This document shows, piece by piece, positions 1 through 8,150 of a DNA stretch of 54,097 nucleotides (position 1 is the stretch's first letter; every line of letters begins with the position of its first letter). The position numbers were made by a program, and so were the translations under genes. Origin of the DNA: Bacillota bacterium (lineage in GTDB: Bacteria; Bacillota; Clostridia; Lachnospirales; Lachnospiraceae); assembly GCA_023423045.1 (NCBI GenBank), contig JAFAGA010000034.1:1-54097 (forward strand), given 5' to 3'. Under the pieces are notes generated by a model. The model had not been told where the DNA came from and made no database searches. It worked only from the letters and a program-made list of their open reading frames with translations.

Positions 1-332
1 CCAATGATGATCGCTATGTTGCAAGCAACATATATCATCTCAACAATCATTTATGATTGTTTAAGCAAATCCATGTTATCTTTACTGTTTTTGTGGTTGT
101 ATCTGTTTCCAGATACGGTTCGTGATGTATCTCACGATACATCTAATGAAAATCTATTCCGTTTCTTATATAGAAGCGGGAGTCTTTTTCGAAAACTCCA
201 GGGCCTCTTTTCGGAAACCTTGAAGTGCATGTGACACTTCAATTTTTTTAGAATTTCAGGGTTGTTTCACTGTTCAATTATCAAGGTTCATTGTGCATCC
301 GCTTTGTTTTCTTTGGCGCGTCAGCAAAATTA
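1..332 (-). other. Structured leader, probably of an rRNA operon off the left edge
   Basis: This stretch has no convincing gene. Read on the minus strand it follows a strong promoter and carries the motif CTTGATAATTGAACAGTG, which resembles the conserved 'TTGAAAACTGAACA' motif of clostridial 16S leaders and rRNA spacers. Several short hairpins follow, including a GTATCTG/CAGATAC pair near 100-117 and a TTGAAGTG/CACTTCAA pair at 220-242. On the plus strand the last hairpin is followed by seven T residues (243-249), so it could also terminate rightward transcription. The rRNA genes themselves are not in the window, so the assignment is an inference from the leader motif and promoter strength. 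Confidence 0.45.
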
Positions 333-361
333 ATGATATCACAAGCAAATATCTTTGTCAA
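333..361 (-). promoter_or_regulatory. Strong sigma-A promoter reading leftward
   Basis: On the minus strand, TTGACA (356-361) and TATCAT (333-338) are separated by exactly 17 bases. This is a near-consensus housekeeping promoter directed at the leader at 1-332 and away from the LacI-type gene. Confidence 0.7.
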
Positions 362-480
362 CAACTTTTTAACTTAAATTTTTTATTTTTTCACAATAAT
401 TTATTTAAATCAAACAATGGGCTTTTTTTGCCCCTATAAACGGCCTTTGAATCTTTTCGATTGACCGGCATAATACCGTA

Positions 481-516
481 TATAAAAGCACCGGGAGCTA
501 TTTTCCGGCTCCCGGT
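481..516 (-). terminator. Rho-independent terminator of the LacI-type gene
   Basis: A perfect 9-bp stem (490-498 with 508-516, ACCGGGAGC/GCTCCCGGT) with a 9-base loop lies just after the stop codon of the leftward regulator. Its minus-strand 3' side runs into GCTTTTATA. Confidence 0.7.
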
Positions 517-530
517 CACCTTCATACAAA

Positions 531-1277
531 TTATACTTTTTTAATCTTCTTAACGGTTTCATAGTCATAGAGCTTATAAGGTATGGTAATTCTTCCATAA
601 AGATAGTCCGGATTTTCGATTGCCTCTATCATGGTTTCCACTGCTGCCTTTGCTATCTCGTCTTCCGGTTGATGGATGGATGTAAAAGAATATTTCTGAT
701 ATTCATAGCCCATTTCTCCAAAGCAGGCGATTGATATATCCTCAGGCACCCGATAACCCAGATCCTCCAATACCAGACGGGCCATCTGCGCCTCACCGTA
801 ATTAAGGCCTATGATACCGCTGAATTGATTTTTATGCTGAAGAAAGAAGTTTTTGAATGCTTCATACCATGCTGTGAATTCAGGATTATCTTCTCTATGG
901 CCAAGCCGTAAGGATATTTCATCACATTTACCTTCGCCTCTGTCCGTATTGCTGTAAAAAACAAGCATATCCTGCAGCGCATTGTATTCGCTGGCCGCTC
1001 TGTAGATACCGTCATAACGGTCCTTCAAACCCGTCAAGGGTTTCGGTTCTCCGCCTATGATAACAATTTTTCTATGATTTTTATCATAAAAATGTTTGGC
1101 CAACTGATAGGCTGAGTCAAAATTGTCAATCCCAATATGAGAGGCCGGTATGCCTTCCATCTGACGGTTTATCGTAACAACGGGAAAGCCGTCAATAATG
1201 ATTTGCAGCAGCTTCCGATTGAATTCATCTGTCATGGAAGGAAAAATAATAAGGCCTTCCACACCGCTGCTAATCAT
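531..1277 (-). CDS. LacI-family regulator lacking its DNA-binding domain (5'-truncated)
   Basis: The 248-residue product is a LacI/GalR-type sugar-sensing domain. It opens at the usual mid-protein motif 'GVEGLIIFPS', then 'IGIDNFDSAYQLAKHF', a KIVIIGG strand, and a C-terminal 'ISIACFGEMGYE...FTSIHQPEDEIAKAAVE' typical of the effector-binding fold. Family members are about 330-370 residues, so roughly the first 100 residues, including the helix-turn-helix, are missing. Family-like sequence (QASAIKNM) continues about 24 bases upstream of the first ATG, then stops at an in-frame stop where the sulfatase gene begins. There is no room for a promoter or ribosome-binding site. An intact copy would be expected to control the sulfatase/transporter genes, but this one is probably non-functional and best regarded as a gene remnant. 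Confidence 0.75.
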   Translation of the reverse strand: MISSGVEGLIIFPSMTDEFNRKLLQIIIDGFPVVTINRQMEGIPASHIGIDNFDSAYQLAKHFYDKNHRKIVIIGGEPKPLTGLKDRYDGIYRAASEYNALQDMLVFYSNTDRGEGKCDEISLRLGHREDNPEFTAWYEAFKNFFLQHKNQFSGIIGLNYGEAQMARLVLEDLGYRVPEDISIACFGEMGYEYQKYSFTSIHQPEDEIAKAAVETMIEAIENPDYLYGRITIPYKLYDYETVKKIKKV

Positions 1278-1309
1278 ATTCTTAATGGCAGAGGCTTGTA
1301 ATATTTATA

Positions 1310-2680
1310 TTGGCGGATGATATGGGATATGGGGATTTTGGAATTTTCGGTGACGGACGTCCCAAAACCCCTACACTGGATCGGCTTGTAGAGGAAGGCC
1401 TGATCATGTCTCATTATTATAGCGCCTCTCCCGTCTGTACACCGGCAAGGGCATCTATTATGACGGGCCGCTATCCTCATAGGACCGGAGCGGTTGATAC
1501 CTATGAAAGGACCGGGATGGACCGTTTGGCATTGGATGAAACTACAATTGCCGATGTCTATAGAAATAACGGCTATCGAACAGGGCTTTTCGGAAAATGG
1601 CATTTGGGAGGAGTAGGCGGGGACTATCACCCGATGAAGCGGGGCTTTGACGAATTCATTGGTATCCCCTGGGGCTGGAGCCATTATTTTGATTATATGG
1701 TTGACAACAACGGACATATGGAAAAGGGAAATGGTTATCTGACCGATGTGATCTCCCGGGAATCTGTGAACTTTATTAATAGAAATAAGGAACAGCCTTT
1801 CTTCCTGTATGTGGCCTACAATGCACCTCATTTTCCCTTTGAGTGTCCGGAAGAATATATTGCCATGTTTCGTGATGGAGTTATAACCGAAGAGGTGGCG
1901 ACTATCTATGCCATGATTTATTGCATGGACAAGGGTATCTCATCTATTTTGGAGGCTGTAAAGGCCAACGGCCTGGAGGAAGATACGATTGTCGTCTTTA
2001 CAAGCGACAACGGCCCTCAGCTTTGGGGGAATTTTAACCGGTATAACCGCTATTTACAGGGAGAGAAGGGCTCCTGCCATGATGGGGGAATTCGCGTGCC
2101 GGCAATTATCCGCTATCCAAATAAGATTAAACCCGGCATAAAATACCACGGCTTTTTCCATGGCTGTGACTGGTTTCCGACTCTGCTTAAGGCCTGTGAT
2201 ATCCCGGTTTCTTCCCACCTTAAGATTGATGGAATCAGCCGTTTACCCGAGCTTTATGGGGAACAGGATACCGAATATCCCATCAACCGCTACTGGCAGT
2301 ACAACCGCTTTACTCCCGTTTCTCGCTGCAATGCTGCTGTTAAAAAAAATAAGTGGAAGTTGGTCTGGCCTTCCATTAAGGAAGCCTTTGAATATTCTCA
2401 TGAGGTCATCGATCAGGATGAGGAATGGAAGGATAATTTAGATATGATTGTGGAGGATATTATTCCTTATGACGACTCCGGCCGGATTATCCCTCCGCCC
2501 CATCCTCCCAAGCTCTATAATTTGGAGAATGATCCCTTTGAACAAAATGACCTTTCTTCCAGATATCCCGAAATTACAGCCTCCCTCACAAGGGAATTCT
2601 GCCAATGGTTCGAGGATGTGGAAACGGATTGGAAGAGAACTGTTTTTGAAAAAAATAGGAGGAGAATTGTATGGAAATAA
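1310..2680 (+). CDS. Formylglycine-dependent sulfatase, N-terminus clipped
   Basis: This is a type I sulfatase that would remove sulfate esters from a sulfated glycan; the substrate cannot be told from the sequence. The signature CTPARASIMTG (Cys about residue 44) carries the Cys that a sulfatase-maturing radical enzyme converts to formylglycine. 'TGLFGKWHLG' and 'VFTSDNGP' are further family motifs. The usual start 'MxxPNIxxILADDMGYGD' is cut: codons for VIFILADDMGYGD are readable, but no ATG precedes them and a stop lies a few codons upstream. Only TTG at 1310 or ATG at 1322 is available, neither with a good ribosome-binding site, and the latter would lose the calcium-binding Asp pair. It overlaps the next gene by 10 bases. 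Expression and activity are doubtful. Confidence 0.8.
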   Translation: MADDMGYGDFGIFGDGRPKTPTLDRLVEEGLIMSHYYSASPVCTPARASIMTGRYPHRTGAVDTYERTGMDRLALDETTIADVYRNNGYRTGLFGKWHLGGVGGDYHPMKRGFDEFIGIPWGWSHYFDYMVDNNGHMEKGNGYLTDVISRESVNFINRNKEQPFFLYVAYNAPHFPFECPEEYIAMFRDGVITEEVATIYAMIYCMDKGISSILEAVKANGLEEDTIVVFTSDNGPQLWGNFNRYNRYLQGEKGSCHDGGIRVPAIIRYPNKIKPGIKYHGFFHGCDWFPTLLKACDIPVSSHLKIDGISRLPELYGEQDTEYPINRYWQYNRFTPVSRCNAAVKKNKWKLVWPSIKEAFEYSHEVIDQDEEWKDNLDMIVEDIIPYDDSGRIIPPPHPPKLYNLENDPFEQNDLSSRYPEITASLTREFCQWFEDVETDWKRTVFEKNRRRIVWK

Positions 2681-3615
2681 AAAGCTTGCAAAAATCAAAA
2701 CCCGGAAAGAACGGCTCTGTCTTAAAGAGGCTGCTCTCCTCCTGGCAATTATATATATTTCTGCTGCCAGCTATTATTTACTTTGTTATTTTTTGTTATG
2801 GGCCAATGTACGGTGTGCAGATTGCTTTTAAGGATTTCTCTCCTTCAAAAGGTATTTTTGACAGTCCCTGGGTCGGAGTGAAGCATTTTATTCGTTTTTT
2901 TAATGCCTATTATTTTTGGGATTTAATTAAAAACACATTGACTATCAGTATTATGACCCTGGTAATTAATTTTTTTCTGCCTGTGTCTCTGGCTCTGATT
3001 CTGAATGAAATGAAGGGAGGTATGTTTAAGAACATTGTACAAACCTCCACCTATGCACCTTACTTTATTTCAGCCGTTGTATTCTGCGGCATGCTGCTAA
3101 CCTTTACCAACCCGTCTTCCGGCTTGCTGAACCAGCTGCTTCGTTTTGTAGGGTTAGAATCTGTTCCATTTTTCTCGGATCCCAAGCTGTTTACGGTTAC
3201 ATTTGTACTGGCAAATGCCTGGCAATCCACCGGTTGGGGAAGCATTATATATCTGGCAACCCTTTCCGGAGTGGACGAACAGCTTCACGAAGCAGCCGTA
3301 GTGGATGGAGCGGGGCGTTTGCAGCGTATTTGGCATATTAATCTGCCCTATCTCCTGCCCACCATTGTCACTCTGCTCATCCTGAATTCCGGGGCAATTC
3401 TGTCGGTGGGATATGAAAAGCTGCTGCTTTTGCAAAATCCTTTAAATGAAGCTGCTTCGGAGGTTATCTCAACCTATGTTTATAAATCAGGTCTGGTTAA
3501 TGCACAATACAGCTTTGCAACTGCAGTCGGCTTATTTAATTCCGTCATTAATCTGATTGTTCTGCTGACGGTTAATGCAACGGCAAAAAAAATAAGTGAA
3601 ACATCACTTTGGTAG
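2671..3615 (+). CDS. CUT1-family sugar ABC transporter permease (LplB type)
   Basis: A 314-residue membrane subunit of a carbohydrate importer. The cytoplasmic tail 'KSKPGKNGSVLKRLLSSWQLYIFLLPAIIYFVIF' leads into the first of about six transmembrane helices, and 'YGPMYGVQIAFKDFSPSKGI' is characteristic of the LplB/YteP subfamily. The EAA loop that docks to the ATPase is seen at 'HEAAVVDGAGRLQRIWHINLP' (about residues 208-228). The ATG overlaps the sulfatase stop by 10 bases with AGGAGG upstream, indicating translational coupling. No ATPase gene is present here, so a shared MsmX-type ATPase elsewhere is inferred. Confidence 0.92.
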   Translation: MEIKSLQKSKPGKNGSVLKRLLSSWQLYIFLLPAIIYFVIFCYGPMYGVQIAFKDFSPSKGIFDSPWVGVKHFIRFFNAYYFWDLIKNTLTISIMTLVINFFLPVSLALILNEMKGGMFKNIVQTSTYAPYFISAVVFCGMLLTFTNPSSGLLNQLLRFVGLESVPFFSDPKLFTVTFVLANAWQSTGWGSIIYLATLSGVDEQLHEAAVVDGAGRLQRIWHINLPYLLPTIVTLLILNSGAILSVGYEKLLLLQNPLNEAASEVISTYVYKSGLVNAQYSFATAVGLFNSVINLIVLLTVNATAKKISETSLW

Positions 3616-3625
3616 GAGGAGCATT

Positions 3626-4525
3626 ATGGTTAAGGTTAAATCAAAGGAAGATAAAATTATTGATACCATCATCTATATTCTGATGGCAATCGTACTGATT
3701 ATTACGCTCTACCCTCTTTACTTTGTTGTAATCGCTTCTATCAGTGAACCGAATTTGGTGAATACGGGCAGAGTAATTCTCTATCCCAAAGGTATTACCT
3801 TTGATGGGTATAAAAAAGTATTTAATAATACGGAAATATGGATTGGCTACCGTAACACCATATTTTATACCGTTGCCGGAACACTGATCAATCTGGTTGT
3901 CACCATACCGGCGGCATATGCTCTTGCTAACAAAAGGACCTATGGAAAAGGATTTTTTTCCATCCTGATCCTGGTTACCATGTTCTTTAGCGGTGGTATG
4001 ATACCCACTTACATATTAGTAGGGAACCTTCATATGATGAATACCATCTGGGCCCTGCTCCTGACCGGAGCAGCATCAGCTTATAACGTAATTGTGGCAA
4101 GGACCTACTTTTCCACCTCCATTCCCCCGGAATTGGAAGAAGCTGCAACCATCGACGGCTGTAATACCTTCACTACCTTTTTCAAGATTGTATTGCCTCT
4201 TTCCGCACCGATTATTGCCGTAATTGCTTTATTTTACGGAGTGGGACACTGGAACAGCTACTTCAATGCGATGATTTATCTATCCGACCGCAATAAATTT
4301 CCGCTGCAGGTCTTTTTAAGAGAGATTCTCATTGTCAATCAGATGATGAGCACCTCCAATACCTTTTCCACGGAGGAGGCTATGGCTATGGCTGATCAGG
4401 CAAGAGCCGCAGAATTAGTTAAATACGTTATTCTGATTGTTGCTACTCTGCCGGTTATGTTTATTTATCCATTTTTACAAAAATATTTTGTAAAGGGGGT
4501 TATGGTCGGATCTGTAAAAGGTTAG
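3626..4525 (+). CDS. CUT1-family sugar ABC transporter permease (LplC/YtcP type)
   Basis: The second permease of the importer, 299 residues. The start at 3626 (MVKVKSKEDK) is chosen over an upstream in-frame codon because GGAGGAG sits just before it and 10 bases separate it from the first permease. Six predicted helices begin with 'IDTIIYILMAIVLIITLYPLYFVVIASIS'. The EAA loop reads 'EEAATIDGCNTFTTFFKIVLPLSAP' (about residues 170-194). The C-terminus 'YPFLQKYFVKGVMVGSVKG' is the standard end of this subfamily, so the protein is complete. It pairs with the LplB-type subunit to form the channel. Confidence 0.92.
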   Translation: MVKVKSKEDKIIDTIIYILMAIVLIITLYPLYFVVIASISEPNLVNTGRVILYPKGITFDGYKKVFNNTEIWIGYRNTIFYTVAGTLINLVVTIPAAYALANKRTYGKGFFSILILVTMFFSGGMIPTYILVGNLHMMNTIWALLLTGAASAYNVIVARTYFSTSIPPELEEAATIDGCNTFTTFFKIVLPLSAPIIAVIALFYGVGHWNSYFNAMIYLSDRNKFPLQVFLREILIVNQMMSTSNTFSTEEAMAMADQARAAELVKYVILIVATLPVMFIYPFLQKYFVKGVMVGSVKG

Positions 4526-4571
4526 TTTTTATTGCAATTTTTATTAATATCTTTTAAGAGGAGGAAATGAT

Positions 4572-6257
4572 ATGAAAAGTAAAAAATTATTGACGGTGAT
4601 TCTTGTGGCTGCCTTGCTCGCAGGCTGTTCAAAAGGTACCGGGGGCGCAGACCCCTCCGGTAAGGAAAGTTTACCCCAAGAAAATCAGGATACCACAGCC
4701 CCGGCTTTCCCGGATTCTGAGGACGCGGGGGAAGAGCTAAACAGTAATCTCAATTTAGAGGGCTTCCCCATTGTAAAAGAAAAGGAAACCTTCAGCCTGA
4801 TGGGCTCCAAAGCTGCAATACAGGGTCCCTGGGATACCCTCTCCTTCTTTACGGAGATGGAGGAAAAGACCAATATCACATTTACCTTCGACACTCCTGC
4901 CAACAATGTATTTGAAGAAAAGAAGAATCTGTCCTTTGCAGGCAATTCTTATCCCGACGTATTCTTCGCAGCTAATATGTCTATGGCACAGCAGGTAAAG
5001 TACGGCATGTCAGAGGGAATTTTACTTCCCTTAGATGAATATATCGATAAATACTGTCCCAACATACAGAAGATGTTTGCCGAGAATCCGGACCTGAAGA
5101 AATCTGTTACTGCTCCCGACGGACATATCTATTCTCTGCCCAACTATAACCAGGGCGTTCTAGCACCATTTCCTTCCTTCTGGTACAACCAGGAATGGCT
5201 TGATGCTCTGGGCGTTACCGAGCTTCCCAAGGATATTGACAGCTTTTACAATCTTCTGACCCGTTTTAAAAACGAAGATCCCAATAAGAACGGAATTGCA
5301 GATGAAATTCCTTTTACTATGACCTCCAAGCCAGATAATGATCTGCTGGATATCAATCTGTACTTGCTTCCGGCTTTCGGTATTACCAGCTCAAGAATCT
5401 ATGTGGAAAATGATAAGGTAAAGTTCGGTGCTCTGGAGCCTAACTACAAGGAATACCTCTATTATATTAATAAGCTCATGAGCGAAGGATTAATTGACAA
5501 CGAATGGGTAACACAGGATGAAGCCACCATGACAGGCAAGACAAAGGGCAATATGGTAGGAATGGCCGGACAGGCCCTTCCCCAGAACTTATATGAAATT
5601 GCCGACAATGATGTGGCTGCAACCTACCTCATTGCTCCTGCCCTGAGCAGCTCCTATTCCAATGGACAGGCAGGATACCGCAAATATAATGACGGTATTG
5701 CCCAGGGAGCATTTTCAATCACAAATAAGTGTAAGAATCCGGCTGCCATGATGAGATGGGTTGACTATCTCTATGGAGAGGAAGGCTCTCTCTATATTCA
5801 TTTTGGAAATGAAGGGATCATATGGCAATACAACGACAAAGGTCAGATGACCAATATCCAGCCTGAAAATGGTATGACAACGGAAGAATACCGCGGAGGT
5901 TTTATTACTCCTGACTGCGGCAGTACGACACCAAAATGGGTTCGCCCTCTGACCGTTTCTAATTGGGAAGATCCCATGCGTGCAGCAAGAATCTCCCAGG
6001 TAGAAGAAAAGCTGGTTCCCTACAGCAAGGTTGCTATGCCCTCCCTGTTCTTTACCCCGGAGCAGCAGAATCAAATTGATACAATTAAGGTTGATATCGA
6101 TAATTATATGAAACAATCCGAAGCAGCCTTCTTTGTAGGAAATACCGATGTTGATAGAGAATACGACAATTTTGTAAAACAACTGAACAATATGGGTGTT
6201 CAAGATCTGATCAATACCTATCAGGAAGCATATGACAGCTGGAACAGCGTAAAGTAG
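4572..6257 (+). CDS. Sugar ABC transporter substrate-binding lipoprotein (LplA type)
   Basis: A 561-residue extracellular binding protein. A lipoprotein signal peptide ends in the lipobox LLAGC (Cys about residue 19), followed by a flexible Gly/Ser/Pro/Glu-rich linker. The mature part shows features of family 1 solute-binding proteins of the LplA/YtcQ group, such as 'DEYIDKYCPNIQKMFAENPDLKK' and 'LPKDIDSFYNLLTRFKNEDPN'. The ribosome-binding site GAGGAGG lies just upstream. It closes the sulfatase-permease-permease operon and would capture the oligosaccharide; a sulfated or desulfated glycan is inferred only from the neighbouring sulfatase. A strong terminator follows. Confidence 0.9.
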   Translation: MKSKKLLTVILVAALLAGCSKGTGGADPSGKESLPQENQDTTAPAFPDSEDAGEELNSNLNLEGFPIVKEKETFSLMGSKAAIQGPWDTLSFFTEMEEKTNITFTFDTPANNVFEEKKNLSFAGNSYPDVFFAANMSMAQQVKYGMSEGILLPLDEYIDKYCPNIQKMFAENPDLKKSVTAPDGHIYSLPNYNQGVLAPFPSFWYNQEWLDALGVTELPKDIDSFYNLLTRFKNEDPNKNGIADEIPFTMTSKPDNDLLDINLYLLPAFGITSSRIYVENDKVKFGALEPNYKEYLYYINKLMSEGLIDNEWVTQDEATMTGKTKGNMVGMAGQALPQNLYEIADNDVAATYLIAPALSSSYSNGQAGYRKYNDGIAQGAFSITNKCKNPAAMMRWVDYLYGEEGSLYIHFGNEGIIWQYNDKGQMTNIQPENGMTTEEYRGGFITPDCGSTTPKWVRPLTVSNWEDPMRAARISQVEEKLVPYSKVAMPSLFFTPEQQNQIDTIKVDIDNYMKQSEAAFFVGNTDVDREYDNFVKQLNNMGVQDLINTYQEAYDSWNSVK

Positions 6258-6260
6258 TTT

Positions 6261-6315
6261 ATCTAATATAAAAATCCCTCCATAATAAAAACATGGAGGG
6301 ATTTTTATATTAGAT
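6261..6315. terminator. Bidirectional terminator, perfect 23-bp stem
   Basis: Arms 6261-6283 and 6293-6315 are perfect inverted complements with a 9-base loop. The GC-rich core CCCTCCAT/ATGGAGGG is flanked by A5/T5 tracts on both sides, so the hairpin can end both the rightward transporter operon and the convergent MerR-family gene. Confidence 0.9.
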
Positions 6316-6339
6316 GAAATACTGTATTAAAAGGACGTT

Positions 6340-7167
6340 TTATTCAATTGGTATCTGTAACTCTGTGATATATTCCTCCGGATCCTCTGTCATCCATTCA
6401 CCCTTATGATATATTTCCCGGAGCGGACCGCTGACCGTATAATTATTCTGCTTGATCCAGCCATACAGAGCTTCATTCGTCTTTCCGATGGTGGAGAAGG
6501 GTCCTTTATGTACAATACATACCATTCTCTCTACCTCCGGAAGCTCATATACCTTTACAGCTTCATTTCCGGGAAAGCTCTTTGTTACCGGCTCTGATAC
6601 CTCGACCTCCAGAATTGAGCTGGAATCTAAATCCCACCATCCTTTATGATACAGCATCATACAAGGAATGGTTCGCTTTCCTCCCTTCTTGTCAATATAT
6701 TCATTTACCTCACTCCACATGGATGTCAGTTCATCATCAAACTTACTGCTGTGAAAGCTTCTGCGTATCGACGCGATTAAGATTGGCTCTACTTTTTTAA
6801 TTGTGATTTCATTCATTTGGGGTATGCCTCCATTCTTAATGAGAAAAATATTGGTTCGGAGACGTTCCAGCCTGCTGATTTCCTTGTTTAATTCGTCTTC
6901 TAATACATCGGATTTGTCCTCCAGCAATTTGACCAGGGAAGATACAGGGAGATTCCCATCCAGAATCCCGGATATCTCTTCCAAAGAAAAATTTGCATCC
7001 TTCAAAGCCAGAATCTTATTGACCGTCACCAGCTGGCTCGCTTCATAATAACGGTAGCTGCTGAATTGATCAATCTTGTTTGGCTCAAGAATCTTCATTT
7101 TCTCGTAATGATACAAGGTATCAATGGATAAACCGCAAAGCTTTGAGAATTCACCAATTCGAAACAT
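6340..7167 (-). CDS. MerR-family regulator with GyrI-like effector domain
   Basis: A 275-residue regulator. The N-terminal winged helix reads 'MFRIGEFSKLCGLSIDTLYHYEKMKILEP' (residues 1-29), the MerR DNA-reading head, followed by a dimerisation coiled coil near residues 85-110 ('LEDELNKEISRLERLRTNI'). The C-terminal half ('IKKVEPILIASIRRSFHS...VCIVHKGPFSTIGKTNEALYGWIKQNNY...EEYITELQIPIE') is a GyrI/BmrR-like small-molecule-binding fold. The start at 7167 is chosen for its AGGAGG and the conserved first residues; an upstream in-frame codon adds 18 unlikely residues. No efflux pump or target gene is adjacent, so the ligand is unknown. It probably controls its own promoter. Confidence 0.88.
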   Translation of the reverse strand: MFRIGEFSKLCGLSIDTLYHYEKMKILEPNKIDQFSSYRYYEASQLVTVNKILALKDANFSLEEISGILDGNLPVSSLVKLLEDKSDVLEDELNKEISRLERLRTNIFLIKNGGIPQMNEITIKKVEPILIASIRRSFHSSKFDDELTSMWSEVNEYIDKKGGKRTIPCMMLYHKGWWDLDSSSILEVEVSEPVTKSFPGNEAVKVYELPEVERMVCIVHKGPFSTIGKTNEALYGWIKQNNYTVSGPLREIYHKGEWMTEDPEEYITELQIPIE

Positions 7168-7219
7168 AAGAAACCTCCTGTTACAGGCTTTCAGGTGTGC
7201 ACCCCTGCCGTCTGTATTC

Positions 7220-7250
7220 ATTGTAATCCCTTGGGTAACCCGGGAGTCAA
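7220..7250 (-). promoter_or_regulatory. MerR-type promoter/operator with 19-bp spacer
   Basis: On the minus strand, TTGACT (7245-7250) and TACAAT (7220-7225) are separated by 19 bases instead of 17. The spacer contains an imperfect dyad (CCC...GGGTTACCC...GGG). Long spacers with a central dyad are the hallmark of promoters that MerR-family activators untwist, so this is a likely autoregulatory site of the gene at 6340-7167. Confidence 0.6.
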
Positions 7251-7261
7251 TTCATATTTTA

Positions 7262-7295
7262 TAAAAATAAAAAGCGCACCAAACAGGTACGCTTT
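7262..7295 (-). terminator. Terminator downstream of tRNA-Ser
   Basis: A 10-bp stem with one G-U pair (7271-7280 with 7286-7295) and a 5-base loop is followed on the minus strand by TTATTTTTAT. It lies 6 bases past the tRNA-Ser 3' end. Confidence 0.8.
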
Positions 7296-7301
7296 CTTGT
7301 A

Positions 7302-7389
7302 CGGAGAAAGAGGGATTTGAACCCTCGCGCCGGTTGCCCGACCTACACCCTTAGCAGGGGCGCCTCTTCGGCCTCTTGAGTATTTCTCC
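7302..7389 (-). tRNA. tRNA-Ser (anticodon GCT)
   Basis: An 88-base gene on the minus strand. The acceptor pair is GGAGAAA/TTTCTCC with discriminator G, the anticodon stem-loop is CGCCC-CTGCTAA-GGGTG giving anticodon GCT, a long variable arm typical of tRNA-Ser is present, and the T-loop reads GGTTCAAATCC. The CCA end is not encoded. It decodes AGC/AGT serine codons. Confidence 0.95.
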
Positions 7390-7456
7390 AGCTCCGAACT
7401 TAAATAAGTTCTATTTAGTTAAGTGATTGCTTCTATTTCTCACAGAAGCAATATCC

Positions 7457-7485
7457 AGTATATCAAAAATTCATACTTTTGTCAA
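7457..7485 (-). promoter_or_regulatory. Promoter of tRNA-Ser
   Basis: On the minus strand, TTGACA (7480-7485) and TATACT (7457-7462) have a 17-base spacer, close to consensus. The -35 hexamer overlaps the stop codon of the fumarase beta-subunit gene. Confidence 0.75.
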
Positions 7486-8024
7486 CAATTTTGCTTCACT
7501 ATTTCATATAAATTATTACCATTACAATCAATTACCACAATAACCGGAAAGTCCTCCGCATACAATTCACGGATCGCTTCTGTTCCAAGATCATCATAGG
7601 CAATTACCCGGCTGGCTTTAATCTTTCTGGCTAACAGGGCTCCTGCCCCTCCGACTGCTGCAAAGTAGACTGCTCTATTCTTAATCATGGATTCTATCAC
7701 TTCTTTACTGCGAATCCCTTTTCCTATCATCCCCTTCAGACCATGGTCCAAAAGCAGCGGGGTATATTTGTCCATTCGGCTGCTGGTGGTAGGTCCTGCC
7801 GAACCGATCACCTGTCCTTCCCTCTCCGGAGTAGGCCCAAGATAATAGATAATCTGTTCCTCCACGTTCATTGGAATTGCCTTTCCCTGCTGTATTGTTT
7901 CATACATTCTCTGGTGAGCGGCATCTCTTGCTGTATAAATTGTTCCGGTAATATAAACATAATCCCCTGCCTGAAGCTCTTCCACCTTCGGCAGAGTCAA
8001 AGGCGTCGTAATATATCTATCCAT
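7482..8024 (-). CDS. fumB: Class I fumarate hydratase, beta (C-terminal) subunit
   Basis: The 180-residue swivelling domain of an iron-sulfur fumarase, or possibly of the closely related L-tartrate dehydratase. It works with the alpha subunit encoded upstream to interconvert fumarate and malate. Family motifs are 'LPKVEELQAGDYVYITGTIYTARDAAHQRMYE', 'YLGPTPEREGQVIGSAGPTTSSRMD' and 'KGMIGKGIRSKEVIESMIKNRAVYFAAVGGAGALLA'. The start at 8024 has GGAAGGGGAAGG upstream; an in-frame codon at 8060 would add 12 atypical residues. It lies 126 bases downstream of the alpha subunit in the same direction. Substrate assignment (fumarate versus tartrate) is by family and context. Confidence 0.88.
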   Translation of the reverse strand: MDRYITTPLTLPKVEELQAGDYVYITGTIYTARDAAHQRMYETIQQGKAIPMNVEEQIIYYLGPTPEREGQVIGSAGPTTSSRMDKYTPLLLDHGLKGMIGKGIRSKEVIESMIKNRAVYFAAVGGAGALLARKIKASRVIAYDDLGTEAIRELYAEDFPVIVVIDCNGNNLYEIVKQNC

Positions 8025-8150
8025 ATCCTTCCCCTTCCTTTCATCGATTATTCGATCCATTCCATACCAATAATCGGATCGGAAAGGCGCATAATCATAT
8101 TCCTGTATCCCGGCAGATGAAGCAGATTTTGAATCTTCCCATCGCTGATC

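Noticed and set aside
4..234. 76-codon open frame on the plus strand near the left edge
   Set aside because: It lies in the hairpin-rich leader opposite the leftward promoter and resembles no known protein.
1274..1831. 185-codon frame antisense to the sulfatase
   Set aside because: It mirrors the sulfatase coding frame and has no family features, so it is a shadow frame.
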